Shown here one piece after another: positions 34,071 to 47,060 of a stretch of DNA of 64,000 bases. The stretch comes from Mantis religiosa (taxonomy: Eukaryota > Arthropoda > Insecta > Mantodea > Mantidae), in NCBI GenBank assembly GCA_030765055.1, contig JAUKNK010000150.1, forward strand, positions 1,223,501-1,287,500. The letters are read 5' to 3'. Below the pieces are notes generated by a model. It had not been told where the DNA came from. It did no database searches and saw nothing but the letters and a program-made list of their open reading frames with translations. The number at the start of each line of letters is the position of its first letter. Position 1 is the stretch's first letter. The translations under genes and the position numbers were made by a program.

Positions 34071-37040
34071 ATCAGTATCTCGGTTCAACTGTTTTTATTA
34101 CGAAAGTAATCAATCAATCAGCACAGTTAAAAAATAACTAAAAAGTTAGTAAATAAAAAGTTAATAGGTTAGAAAGAAAAATCCGCAGGCTATTTCTACC
34201 AAGTTTCATGTTTACAAAACACTGTTCGCTATGAAACATGAATGAAGCGGATAGAGCACTTCAAAAGCCGATAGCAAGATTATGTGGAACGCTTTTTGGG
34301 CTCCTCCCTCCCGTGTAGCTAGCTGGGGCTGATAGGCGCAAGTGCGAAGGCTGCTTCTCCTTCCTGCCTGCCATGTCCTATTCAGCAATGTTTTCCAACT
34401 AGGCATTACGTCATGGATACTCAAATGCTTTAAAGGGGAAGTCCGGAAATAAATGAACACTGGGCAGAGCAGTGGAGTTCAAGTAGAAGGAAGAAAATAG
34501 ACGTAGAGATCATCTCCTTCTATCGCCTGCTACAGAATGGCTCACCTACCTTGTTTACAGAGTTGCAGTGACAGCACTGCGGGGTGATTCTTACGTACAG
34601 GAAATGAAAAGTGCACGCATTCATCCGACTCTGACTACCACGCCTGTCTCGTTGCCTTGGTCACTGTTGGAGCAAAATGGCATGTATAGGGGAAACGAGC
34701 ACATGTTGTACTGTTGAGCAGCAGAGGAGTATAGCATTTTCTTAGTGTAAAAAACTTCCTGAATTTTGTCATGAGCCTTCCTCTGGTGTTTTATAAATGC
34801 TTTCGTAATTTCTTGAAAAGAGCGTATGACGGAGCCTTGTGGTCAAGGTAATTTCTAATCTGATTGATGGTATAGAAAAACGTTCAATAATCTTACATGG
34901 CTATACAAAACTTTAAAAGAAATAAGTAAAGGCTATTTCAATAGCATAATATAAGCACAATTATTAAAAATAGACATTTAAGCTACTACTTTTTTAATAC
35001 TTTTTAATGGTCTTCAATCAATATACCAATAGGAAAGATGACCTCGTCATGGGAAAACATGTGCTGAAATAATATTTTTGGTAAGTGATGTATACCAAAA
35101 TGTTTTAATGCCCAGTTGTATCCGTTAAAGAGAATTATATCATTATTATTTGCAGTGCAGCGAATATTTGCCTACAAGTTAAATGAGAGTGAGCCTCCGA
35201 GGACGATTCGTGTACGCTTTTTGGTATATTTAACTCAAAGTAAATACAGCATGAACGCAAATATAGGACGCTGAGGTTGGAGTGTTTCTTTTGTTCACAG
35301 CTAACACAAACTGAACGATGCTCCTAAATGCTGTAGGAGGATGCAATGATAATAAAAAGCTGTAAAATTTCGTTGATCCTATCAGCTCTGTGCTGTGGAA
35401 AACTTCTTATTGTTTTGTGTGTAATATACGCTTGCAGTTCGTCGCGTTTAGCTTCACTGAGTTTGCAAATGAAACAATACTTCCGTCTCTCATAATGCCG
35501 AGGTAAATGTAAATGTTGGAATCAGGACAAAACGGCTGACTGGTATGAGAAGAAGCAGGCTATCACATAGTCAATTCTGTAGAAAGTCAAAGGTTACACA
35601 CTTGCCCTTAAACTATTGACATTAAAACAGCAGATATTAATTATGCTAGGTTTTCTAATAACTAGGTTCTCGCATTTAATGGACTGAGTTCATAGGATAT
35701 GTTCTAATGCTTGGCATATTAACTGAATGTGACTAAAGAATGTCAGCATTAGGCTTTGTTGCAGTTACTTTAACTCTAATGAACCACAGATTATTTCAAA
35801 TCACAGTACATCACTACAAGCTAGCGTAATTAAAGAGGCGATACGTATCAAAGATTTTCCAACATATCACTGGAAACTGGTTATTAGGGGCCATCTCTAC
35901 TGAAGTGTAGGTATGCACGAAACAACTCGAGAAGTGCAGCCAACACAAAGTTAAAATATCTGAGAATTTGCAGAAAGCTGATAAACATAATCAAATATGA
36001 AAGAAATGTCAGTAAATTTAAGAATCCTTGATACAGATATTCTCTTAAATATTACCATTTTAGAACAATAATTGCAGTTTTATACAACAGAGTACGAAAG
36101 GCATTTGTCAATAAATTGATTCGGATGCAAACGGTAGAACATTACGCATAGCTTTTTAATGCTCCCAATTTCACTCACTCACTTACTACCTCCCACTTCC
36201 CTTCCTCCCTTCCTCCCTTTCTCCTTTCCTAGCCCACAACTAGCTGTGTTTTAGTTATGTTGTTCACAGACACAGAACAACGCATACATACAGCCGAACC
36301 CATTTCAAAAATACTTTTTTTATTCAGAGAACCTCAAAACATTTACTTCTAGCAAAATCCTGGTAGATACTTTTGGGTACAATGCAATAATTCTTTTGCT
36401 TACTGTAGGTAAGGAATGCGGTTTGCGAGTGCAGGGCTTAAAGAATTTGAAAATTCACCCAAATAACAAAAGAATACATACGAAATATTTAACGCCACAA
36501 CAAATGTTATTTTACATAAATTATGTGATTTAACAGATTTTTACTTTTTATGGAATGAGTAAGACATTTTCTCTCTCTTAGTTTGAAAAATTATGTAAAA
36601 TTCATTCAGAAAAAACAGCATTTTACTGACCATTCGTAAAAAGCTAAAGACATAATTTTTGTTTAAAATTATATGTAATAATTGATAAATTAGGCATAAA
36701 ATGAAAATAAATATTTTATAAACCTTTTATTTCCAATAAATATTTCAATTTTATCTTTAGAATTAATATACAACTAATTTGTATACATAAAGCTCAAGTT
36801 TCTTTATTTATTTTGTTCAGTTGTTGATTACAGTCCTTTTCTTATTATTTATGCCATAACGATAAGGTATAGAATCGTTAGAGCCATTTATGATAAAATA
36901 AAAAGTTTCAAAAGTTCTTTATATAATGTGTAGTCGGGTTGGCGGTGTGCTTTAAAATGTTCATATCACGTACTTCGAAGGTTTTAAACGTAAGTAGCAA
37001 GTTTAATAATATATCGGCTTTTCGTTTTCGAGTAATGTAG
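34071..37040 (+). other. Intron sequence, mostly unique
   Basis: This stretch of about 3 kb has no gene I can support. A GC-richer patch with GTTTTCCAACTAGGCATTACG near 34389 is faintly hAT-like. A pyrimidine-rich run lies at 36176-36230. The ORFs here show no domains. Confidence 0.4.
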
Positions 37041-37042
37041 CT

Positions 37043-37120
<78 letters not shown>
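37041..37120. repeat. (CT)n(CA)5 microsatellite
   Basis: About 35 CT units, the first few imperfect, are followed by five CA units. Confidence 0.96.
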
Positions 37121-38740
37121 TAAAGATACACATTTTTTCCAAAAACGCCATATCTTGTGATCAGAGGCTTCGAAACATGAATTTCCAAATTATCTCTTAA
37201 TCTGATATTTTGGTGAAACACTGTACTTACCCCACTGTAAGTACCAGTAGAGAGAGTAAGAATTCCTAAAAGAATCTGAAGATTGAATACTCCAAACCAC
37301 TCTATATGACATTGACACTTCGGGAGAAAAGTACGAAAGAATTTATACTAATTCTTACTGTGTGATACTACTTTTAACCAATCAAACACCTGTTTTAACA
37401 AATCTAGGCAGCTTATTACTCGATTTTATTACCTCCGTAGCATCCGCTAATTTATTTTTAATTGTCATTTTCTTTTCATATGGTTATTCATGCGAAAGTA
37501 TTCATTAGCCTCCAGGAAACAGAAACCAAACAACACAAAGAGAAGCAGTTTCATAAATTAATTTAGTATAAGTTATAATACTTTATTTTATTTCTTGTAG
37601 TCATGTCGTTTCTTGTAATTGTGACAAAATAATATTTCACTAGAATTATGATTTTTTTTGCAAAGCCTGTTTGACTCAAATTAGATAAAGAATAAAAATA
37701 AAGGAGCACTAACTACCCATATTAACCCGTTGTATGTACAATACTGGTAGCAATATTTCAATACTAATGTTAGGGATGATGACTTGTTTCAGAGTGTATC
37801 GCCCCGAATAATTTCATTATTATTATCCTCATCATTGCAGAGATGTAGGGATTAGATAACTGTCCGTTCGGGTTTCACAAAATATCCACCCAACTAGAAC
37901 GTCCAACAACTCATTATCCACTTGCCTAGGGAATTGCTCGCCTTATTGGGCTTCTCTACTCACTCATTCGGTCCATGTGCTCCATCTATTTAGGTCTATA
38001 AATTATTAATGTAACGTATATAACTGCTAGTTCCTCCCTCATTTTTTCATTTTTAACTTTATCGAGTTGATGCCACTTTTACATTCTCAAGGAAACCCAT
38101 TTCCGAGTATTTATTTCTCTCTCTTTTAGTTCCACAGCCACGCAATACTATGGGAGCCACAATGGTTCTGCAGAGCTTTACTTTTGATTATTTCTTTACT
38201 GTATTTTGAAGGTTTATTTCTACTGCCTAGAGTTTATTTACGTTAGAATGGCTATTCATTTTCTATAATAAAGATATACAATACTGCATCCTAAATATTT
38301 AACACTCAGTACCTACTCTATACTTCAACCTATAGATGATTGAATTTTTGCCTTTAAAATTGATAATATTGGCTTTTGTAACTGATTTCCTAAGCATTTA
38401 ATTTACTGAAATTGTTTAACTGACATAAGGATTACTATAACTCATCTTTATGAACTGTGATCTATACTCTGCTAACAAAGATTGTCTGTACTGTTTTATT
38501 TTCAAATCTTATTTCTGAGATTACGAAAATTGCTCAATTACATACACGCGCGCGCACGCAGTCATATAATATATAAGTTACAACTTCTCTTAATCGAAAA
38601 TTTGACTTAATTGTTCCTGTTCTTTTAAATGTAATGTTTGTAATTATATTTTCATCTTCCTGCATTCCTTCAGTGTTTCTATAAGACAAGTAAATATTTT
38701 AATTAATGACTCACACACGTTTCTTCTATTCACTCGATCC
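37121..38740 (+). other. Intron sequence
   Basis: Nothing recognisable apart from a short alternating purine-pyrimidine run near 38545-38560. Confidence 0.4.
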
Positions 38741-38752
38741 ACTAAATAAATG

Positions 38753-38981
38753 CCCGCCTCGGTAGAGTAGACGGCAGCGTGTCTGTCTCACTTTCAAGGG
38801 GTCCCGAGTTCGAATCTCGGTCACGCTGAGTTACCTCGATAAGGTTTTTCCGTATCCTGAAAGACGAATGTCGGGTAACTCTAAGCTCCGTGGTCCTCGG
38901 ACTCATTTGAGCATCATTCCACCAATTTCATTTATCGTCCGATATGATTCAACGTTGGATGACATAAATTACAAAAAAAAG
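38753..38981 (+). mobile_element. SINE family A
   Basis: The head CCCGCCTCGGTAGAGTAGACGG and B box GAGTTCGAATCTCGG are intact. There is a small deletion in the CCGG..TTTTCCC part. The flanks ACTAAATAAATG (38741-38752) and ACTACATAAATG (38982-38993) are a target-site duplication with one mismatch. Confidence 0.9.
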
Positions 38982-38993
38982 ACTACATAAATG

Positions 38994-39729
38994 AATAAAT
39001 AGATAATTTTATATCTAATTTGTGAAAGACAAATCGATCAGCATTTATCGTATACAAATTTAACGTACACATGCAAGCAGCAGCTGCAACTAAAATTAGT
39101 TATTATGGTTTTAAAGAGGAGTTTTCATTTCCTTACAATTTTTGAAATTTTCTTTCTCTGATGGAGACAATTACAACAAATATGTAAAGGTCAGAACACG
39201 TAGAATATGCGTAATCAGGCGCAATGGAAGTTTGAATTAAAACTTTCTGTGGAGTATGGACATAAAAAACAGGTGTCGTTTCACAGTTCCTAGCATTCGT
39301 CCACTTATCAGATTAAAAACAAACAAATAGAATATGCGATTGTTATTCCAAAGTATATTTGGATGAAGCTAAAGCGTTTCGGTATGTTAAGGGTCGTTAG
39401 AACTTACTGTGACCCTCACAGTTATTTTAGAAATCATTATAAAACAATTATTGTTTTTATTACTATAGTAACCTGCCAGGTATACTGTCTGAAACGGAGT
39501 TCGGCACCTCGTGCATTACGACCTACGGGATATCTTTGCGCCTACCATTCTGTAGGAGGAAGGGATGCAATGAAGGAAACGGAGGAGATTACATGCCACA
39601 AAGTGCGGGGTTCAAAGATTCGTCCGAAAACTACTGGAACCTCCCAGAGATGATAATAAACGGTCCATTCAAACAAGCACCCCTCTAGTTTCCACAGTGA
39701 ATGTCTAAGCTTTTGAAAAGGGTTTCGTC
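38994..39729 (+). other. Intron sequence
   Basis: No recognised gene. The frame 39363-39653 ends in KETEEITCHKVRGSKIRPKT, which I cannot assign. Confidence 0.35.
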
Positions 39730-39985
39730 TCGATTTTGCTGCACCGGTATACACCGTATAACCCTGAAAAATATGTGAATTAGGAAGGAAATATAACGAA
39801 ATGGAATGTAATGGAAATAATGAAAACAAAACCATGCTAAATGAGAAATAACCCCAGCAATTGTATTTCGGTTAGGGGGAAAAGTACAGCATGACAAGCC
39901 TCATAGAAGATTCGGCGGTACGGGAATCAAACCTGGGACATTTTTCCGAATGCGAGCCTTACACGTTGCCGTCTCAATCATTACC
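39730..39985 (-). mobile_element. SINE family B, old degraded copy
   Basis: The - strand shows a B-box-like GGTTTGATTCCCGTACCGCC, the preceding CGCATTCGGAAAAATG, and downstream TTTTTCAGGGTTATACGGTGTA similar to the TTTCAGGGTAGAAG block of family B. The match is weak. Confidence 0.4.
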
Positions 39986-40085
39986 TAAATATATACCTAA
40001 GTAGAGGACAGATTTACCTGAAATACACTTAGTTAGGCTTCCTGAATCTAAACGAGGCATTCTCAGAAAATTATAAACACCTATA

Positions 40086-40127
40086 TGTGTGTGTGTGTGT
40101 GCGCGCGCGCGTGCGCGTGTGCGCACA
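40086..40127. repeat. (TG)n(CG)n(TG)n alternating repeat
   Basis: About 42 bp of alternating purine-pyrimidine (TG, then CG, then GTGCGCGTGTGCGCAC), a sequence type able to adopt Z-DNA. Confidence 0.9.
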
Positions 40128-41418
40128 CCTGTGTATGCTAGAGAAACATAACAGCATAGCACAGAAAATAAGCGACGTTTAAATACCAAATTTAGCGGTT
40201 ACGAATCAGCGTTTTCAAAGGATATATGAATCTACATTTCAAACGGTCCTTCAGATAGAGAATTAATTGTTATCTTTCATTTTGTCAAATATAGCTCTGA
40301 CGTATTGAGAGAAATGCCGTGCCTTTTGATACATGAATGACAAGTAAAATATATACCTTGAATTTTTAGTGAGTAGGCAATTTAAATTTTGAACACAACA
40401 GATGTAATTGGAAATGACAAGAGAATAGTCTTTTCCTTCACAATCTATGGAAAGTTTCTTTACGTCTTAGACACAGTTTACATGTTCAATTGAAATACCA
40501 ATATACAGGGAAATTAAGGAAAATGCACGCACTTTCAGTTAACTATATTGTATGTTTTAAATCTCTAAATTGCATTGGATTATACACATACGAAGGTTAC
40601 ATCTTGCGTCTCCGAGTTCACCACAACTGTTATACAGTTTAGGTCATTCAAATTCGAGGGAAGAGGTGCTAGATAAACTACATTTTTCATTAATCCCTAC
40701 AAGAAGAAATCGCAGGATGTAAGGTGGGCAGACATCGGTGTCCTTATCTATGCGCCCTAACCAACGTTGTGGTAGAATTCACTAAGAAAACCTCATATGT
40801 TCCAATGCCAATGGGATAGAGCTCCCTCCTGATGCCCTGGAAAATGTAATATTATGAAACCCTGTTCATTTGAGAAAGAATCTAGTTTTGCAGTATGATG
40901 GAGTCCCGTTCCTCAAGTAATTTCTTTTCGTCAAAAAGAAAAAAAGGCAACCTTTCATATTCTTCAACCCTTTACCTTTTCAACCCAAAGAAAGCTTTGA
41001 CAAGGTACTCCACACTGCACTCGCAGATTCGGCTTTATTCACTCACGAATGCAGAAAATCTCGTGTAAAGTAGCTATTTCGCTTACAACTGACGCTGGAA
41101 GTGTGCAAAACATCTGACGCTACAGTGTGGTGCTGGAGCGCTCTGGTGGCAGTACTCATAATTTTACAAATTCCGATTTCAATTATATGTACTTCGCAGC
41201 ATTCAAATGTAATGAATAGTGCAGTGAATATAGCAGTGTGTCTAATATTAGAATATACCGAATTTGGTAAATTAGCGATTATTAGAGACATGAGTTTCAT
41301 ATAGTACAAACTTCCAAAATATGTATGTATTCATTGCATTATCGAACTATGAATATTACACGATTTGAAGGGGATGAGACGCACTGTTGATTTTATATTA
41401 AGTATACTTTATTTGAAA
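40128..41418 (+). other. Intron sequence
   Basis: I recognise no gene or repeat. Confidence 0.4.
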
Positions 41419-42352
<934 letters not shown>

Positions 42353-42556
42353 TTTGGGAGCTTGGGATTTTAATATCTGTCTTGCTTGAGCATTATGCCA
42401 TTTTTTATATTATCCAATTCAGATAATAAAACAATGTTTAATTCCTTTACTTTCGCATCGGAGTGGCATTTTTCTTTTCTATGTTATATAACAAAACTCG
42501 AAAAATGCAATTAGTGCTTATGGCTTTTTCAGTTATTGTTTAAACATAATCGAAAT

Positions 42557-42792
42557 GAAGAATAGTAAAATTTTCTTCCGGTCCTGTAGGCGTTGTTCCA
42601 GTAGGATTTGGATATCCCGAGGTTTCGTCAAAGACTTCGAGCTCTTTGAACCGTGTTACGCCTGTTGAAGATACCAAGTGCAGTCCTTGGCGAAACGCCG
42701 GGATATTGAAATCCTACTGGACCACGGCCTACAAGCCTGGTTGAAAACTTTACTGTTCTTCATGACGCCGGCCCTGAAAGCCTCGAGAAATG
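42557..42792. mobile_element. Fold-back repeat flanked by 12-bp direct repeats
   Basis: Arms at about 42557-42640 and 42684-42764 are inverted copies (GTCCAGTAGGATTT..ATATCCCG..GTTTCG and GAAGAA.AGTAAA.TTTTC blocks). The direct repeat CATAATCGAAAT occurs at 42545-42556 and 42793-42804. The element type is unknown; a Penelope-like or other retroelement end is possible. Confidence 0.7.
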
Positions 42793-42804
42793 CATAATCG
42801 AAAT

Positions 42805-43534
42805 TTATCATAATAGTTTCCAAGGACAAGGAGTTGTTCCGAGATGATAAACTAACTTTTGATATACTTAAGGAAGCAATGTTACATCAAATTGTTTAGG
42901 TGCTTGACAAAATTTATATTCATGGAAATTGCTCCATATTACATTGTTATTTGGAATAGTGAAATGATGAACGTATAATTCTGTCACTTGCAAATTGTGC
43001 ATTAACAGGTTTTATGTACCACCTGGTACAAAGTGGTTTTCACCTATAAAAGAAGTCCCTTAGATGCAGTATCACGAGATGCTATTAAAATGTCTACCCT
43101 TCTATAATAAATACTCGTGCATGGGCTAATTGCTCATTGCAATAAAAACACATAGAAATCCGTATACCGTTCTCCAACTAACTTAACAACCATATACCAT
43201 TAAGAATACAATGATAGAAACAAAGTGCAAAACGTTCGCTTTAAAATGTTCGCCTCGTGACTGCATATATTGACAAAGAACTCGTCAATATTATTTCGAG
43301 AGATGCACACAAATGAATGAATGTACTACACACAGGTTAAATATTTTAACCAATATTGTCGTGTACGTAAACAAGTTCCATTATTACATTTCACATCATA
43401 AAAGGAGAAATAACAATAGTGAGGACAAAGTATATACAAACAGAGCCCATACGGAGGAAAACTATACGTCGTCGTTAATCCTCCACATCCACTACGCCTA
43501 AGACATGTAATTGATCTAAAATGAAATGTGTAGT
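42805..43534 (+). other. Intron sequence
   Basis: Nothing recognisable. Confidence 0.4.
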
Positions 43535-43765
43535 TTTTAATGTCCGCTTTTACTACATACGACACCTCAGGCGGTGACACTGATGATACATGAGATGAAG
43601 ATGGAGCACCGGTGGAATGAGATGGCGGGGGAAACCGGAGGTCCCGGAGAAAACCCGCCCCAGCGCCGTGTTGTCCACCACGAATCTCACTTTGCGGTCG
43701 CCTGGGATCGAACCCGGGCCACCTTGGTGAGTGTAATCGATCTGGATACCACCACACCAACCAAA
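43535..43765 (-). mobile_element. SINE family D, copy 2
   Basis: This is a full - strand copy. The tail end is at AATGTCCGCTTTTACTACATACG, the body is as in copy 1, the B-box complement is GGGATCGAACCCGGG, and the head complement ends CCACCACACCAACC. It is more intact at the head than copy 1. Confidence 0.85.
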
Positions 43766-44100
43766 CAAGTAACAACCAAGCGCGCTCATATGGCACCTAT
43801 CTTCACTTTACCCGACGAGCAGATGATAATCATACGAAATTGGTAAACATTAAATAACAGTAAGAGACAATTCCCGAAAGTGGTTAGTTAGTGCAGTTGA
43901 GGACTTGAAAGGTTGCGGCAACTCATTTATGACTCACATCTTAAGTGGTTGAGAGCCCTTGATGAGTGGATTAGTTATATAAGATCTGCTATATTCTGTC
44001 CGAAAGTATTCATAGGTAATTCATATATTATCTAATTGTTGCTTTACAGAAATGAATCACTTATAAGGAGTACTAACATGGTATTTGCATCGGTTTACAG
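43766..44100 (+). other. Intron sequence before the terminal exon
   Basis: No repeat recognised; it ends in the acceptor CGGTTTACAG. Confidence 0.5.
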
Positions 44101-44380
44101 GACGAGGGGTTTAGCAGGCGGGATATGTGCCGCGGCGGCCTATACGTTTGTCTTCATTGCATCAAAGACTTATTTGGACATAGAGAGGAGCCTTGGTCTT
44201 CATGGTGCTTTTTGGTTCTTTGGATCATTAGCCATCTTGTCCTGCATGTTCCTGTATTACCGCATGGTTGAGACGGAGGGTAAGACATTGGAAGAGATCG
44301 AGCTTCACTTCACACTCAACCTCAGCGCCAGAAAATCAAACAAAGGGAATCTTCTGCAAAAAGTGCGGTTAGATGTATAG
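44101..44380 (+). CDS. Tret1-like transporter terminal exon (TM11-TM12, C-terminal tail, stop)
   Basis: This exon follows a 15.0-kb intron. The acceptor is cggtttacag|GACG and it enters in phase 2. It completes the arginine of FPFR-TRGLAGG, then encodes TM11 (GGICAAAAYTFVFIASKTY), TM12 (AFWFFGSLAILSCMFLYY) and the C-terminal signature VETEGKTLEEIE, the insect form of PETKG-K-(T/S)-LEEI. A short tail of about 25 residues ends at TAG (44378-44380). The ATG at 44036 lies in the intron and is not the start. Confidence 0.93.
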
Positions 44381-44756
44381 AATGTTCCTTTGGTACTATA
44401 AATGTGACTCAAGAAACATTCTTAACAACTATGAAAGTGAGTCTCTGTTGACAGTCAACTGTCGAAGAAATGAGTATATTTTAGCTGACTACGTTGTGTT
44501 TTTGGCGACTTATACTCTTGTTTCTAGCCAATCGCAATGCCTTAATTTGCATGTATGAACTCTTCTGAAGGGTGCTGGACATACTAGTGCGGAGGTGTTA
44601 AAATAACCCCGATTATCCTACGTACCAGCGAATCGAGTAAGACGGGGACTAAGGAAAGGTTTTGCTCTCTTTGCACCTCCAAAGTGGGCGAGTTTATACC
44701 AGCTGCAGGACTTATAAATATATGTATATATTCCTAGTAAACTAAATAAATTAGAT
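44381..44756 (+). other. Probable 3' UTR of the transporter
   Basis: This is the sequence between the stop codon and the SINE that begins about 375 bp downstream. It has no other coding signal. Its end contains AATAAA, so it may be the whole 3' UTR. This is an inference without transcript data. Confidence 0.45.
44745..44750 (+). terminator. Candidate polyadenylation signal AATAAA
   Basis: This is the canonical hexamer 365 bp after the stop codon. It lies inside the target-site duplication of the adjacent SINE, so a second copy is present at the far side of that insert, among the AAAT repeats. Confidence 0.4.
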
Positions 44757-44949
44757 CAAGAGGTCCCGAGTTCGAATCTCGGTCAGGGTGAGTTACCTGG
44801 ATAAGGTTTTTTCCGGGGTTTTCCCTTATCCTTCAAGACGAATGTCGGGTAACTAAGCTCCATGGACCCTGGACTCATTTGAGCATCATTTCACCCAATT
44901 CATTCACCGTCCGATATGACTTAACGTTGGAGGACGTAAAGTACCAAAA

Positions 44950-44982
<33 letters not shown>
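44757..44982 (+). mobile_element. SINE family A, 5'-truncated, just downstream of the gene
   Basis: The copy starts inside the head at CAAGAGGTCCCGAGTTCGAATC, so the A-box part is missing. It runs through a well-preserved body and ends in an (AAAT)n tail. The 13-bp direct repeat AAATAAATTAGAT flanks it at 44744-44756 and 44983-44995. A complete target-site duplication around a 5'-truncated copy fits insertion by LINE machinery. Confidence 0.92.
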
Positions 44983-44988
<6 letters not shown>

Positions 44989-45493
44989 ATTAGATAACTT
45001 TTCTATGTCTGTGAATGAATTCGTGAATTCTTCAAAACCAAGGTAAAGGCCACAATGATCAGGAAATAATTAAGAGATGGATAATAAATGCATACATAAA
45101 CTAATTATGTAAATATGCCTAATATTCAGGAAACGAACGAATATGGTGTGATGTTGGAAGCTTTCTCACAGGACGTGAATCGAGACAAAATGGAATAATG
45201 AATAAAGATGATTCCCTCATTACAAAGAAGAAATAAAAATCCTATCCTATACTACATGACGTGGGACGAATTCTGTCTTAGCAGTTTTCTTAGAAATCTC
45301 TCTCTCATATTCTTGCTTGTTACTGGTCAATTAGTCAAGCGTTAATTCATGCATGGCTTTACGACACACCTAATGCTTATTACTGTTATTTTTAAGGTTT
45401 TGCCTAATTATATACTCCAAACGGTTAATTATGTAATAAAACGTTACCAACGCCATACTATTTTGAGTTACTCGCTAACGTGTTCCGCATTAT

Positions 45494-45505
45494 AAATATA
45501 TATAT

Positions 45506-45580
<75 letters not shown>
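45494..45580. repeat. (TA)n microsatellite
   Basis: TA repeats with two early AATAT interruptions, then about 30 perfect units. Confidence 0.95.
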
Positions 45581-45582
<2 letters not shown>

Positions 45583-45798
45583 AATGTTAAGTGCTACGCC
45601 ATAGACGATCTACATTTTGATTTCAGTTATCTATTAAAAGGGACGAAAACGTCTAAGAATGGAAAGATATAACGTATCTAAACATCAGTTCTATAGAAAC
45701 GCAAATATGTTTAAATAAGTCAAAAGCATAAGAATGTCGAAAACTGGACATTAGTGTACCAACCAGGAAGAGAGTATGGTGAGGTGTAAACTGTTGTA

Positions 45799-45802
<4 letters not shown>

Positions 45803-45838
<36 letters not shown>
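45803..45838. repeat. (TA)n microsatellite, second tract
   Basis: About 17 TA units, 220 bp after the first tract. Confidence 0.93.
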
Positions 45839-45841
<3 letters not shown>

Positions 45842-46049
45842 AAATTAATCATTCTCGCTACTAAAGAACTAAAGAGGTGCTACAAATTAGGTCAAATGCT
45901 AAACTAGGCTGAAAACATATTGGGTATGTTTAATGTTAACTGGCTCTGAATATATCTGCAAAGTATCTTTTTATTCGATGTAGGTATCCTGCAAGACTTC
46001 AACTTCTGCCATTTGTTTGTTAACCACGCTGTGAATTGGCAGGACCATA

Positions 46050-46205
46050 TCACCATCGTCGGAGTGCAGGGATTTTGTCCTGGAGGTTCGTTAATCTACA
46101 AGCCAATAAATCTGGTATAGACACTTAAAAGCCATCGGTCTGAGCCTCGTATGAATCAGTTGGTCAGTGCCTAACCTACTGAGCCACTTAAGGGACCTCG
46201 GTTGC
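46050..46205 (-). mobile_element. Possible tRNA-derived SINE
   Basis: The - strand reads AAGTGGCTCAGTAGGTTAGGCAC, a good A-box-like start, followed by ATTCATACGAGGCTCAGACC as a poor B box. There is a single copy only. Confidence 0.3.
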
Positions 46206-47060
46206 ACTTCTCAATGAATTGGAGAGCTGGTAAAAGCTAAAATATTGACTTCCCTTCACGCCAAGACAATTTTCGTGCGTACTGTCTAAGAATACATGCT
46301 AAAAGCTAGCCCAGGTAGACTTCCAGTAGGAATACTAAATCTTCTCAACACTAATCCCCAGAATATAAAACTTCCCTCAACACTTATTTTCGACAGTTGC
46401 AGCAAATATGGTGTACTTAGTACTATTTCCACATTAACTAAGTCCTATTTTCAGGATTATATACTTCCTCGTCTTTAAATTTAAAATAGAACAGCTTATC
46501 GACAAACAAAGACCCAATCGCGCCAGTTGCTTATATAAGCTTCAGGCGTTTTTTCTCATCCTTGATGTTTTTAATCGTCTTAATAACATCTAGTTTTATT
46601 TGTATTTTTATGTAGCCATATATTATAAATTCTTTCTATTATTATTGTTGTTGAATCACTTTTCCAAGAGTGCTATTCTTTCTTCCAGTGCATTAAATAT
46701 TTAGGGATTCTTTGTTACGTCACAAAAATTAATTATCTCTTTTTGGGTAGTTCAATCGATATTATAGGTAAAGAAAACGTAATTATTTAAGTTACTGTTT
46801 TTGGATTCTCTTGCATTTGTTTTATATAAACGTTTTTGTGTAAAGGTTTTCTCCATTTTATTCTCCTTACTTCTTACCTTTGCTCTATATTTATTTAAGA
46901 ACGACATTTTCTATTAATTTTAACACTTTAAGTAAAATAATGCATTTAATTGCATTTTATTCAGTTTTACAATTTGCGGGAATTATTGACTTCAATTCTT
47001 TTTCATATTATGCTCAAAAATGCGTATGCCCCTTTTCCAATGGAGCAAAAAGGTGAGATA

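Larger units (their letters stand above)
44996..47058 (+). other. Intergenic sequence with TA repeats
   Basis: There is no gene. It contains two (TA)n tracts, listed separately, and a weak tRNA-like segment near 46050-46205. Confidence 0.45.

Noticed and set aside
36908..37221. Arg-Glu-rich frames on the - strand
   Set aside because: They are the (CT)n repeat translated.
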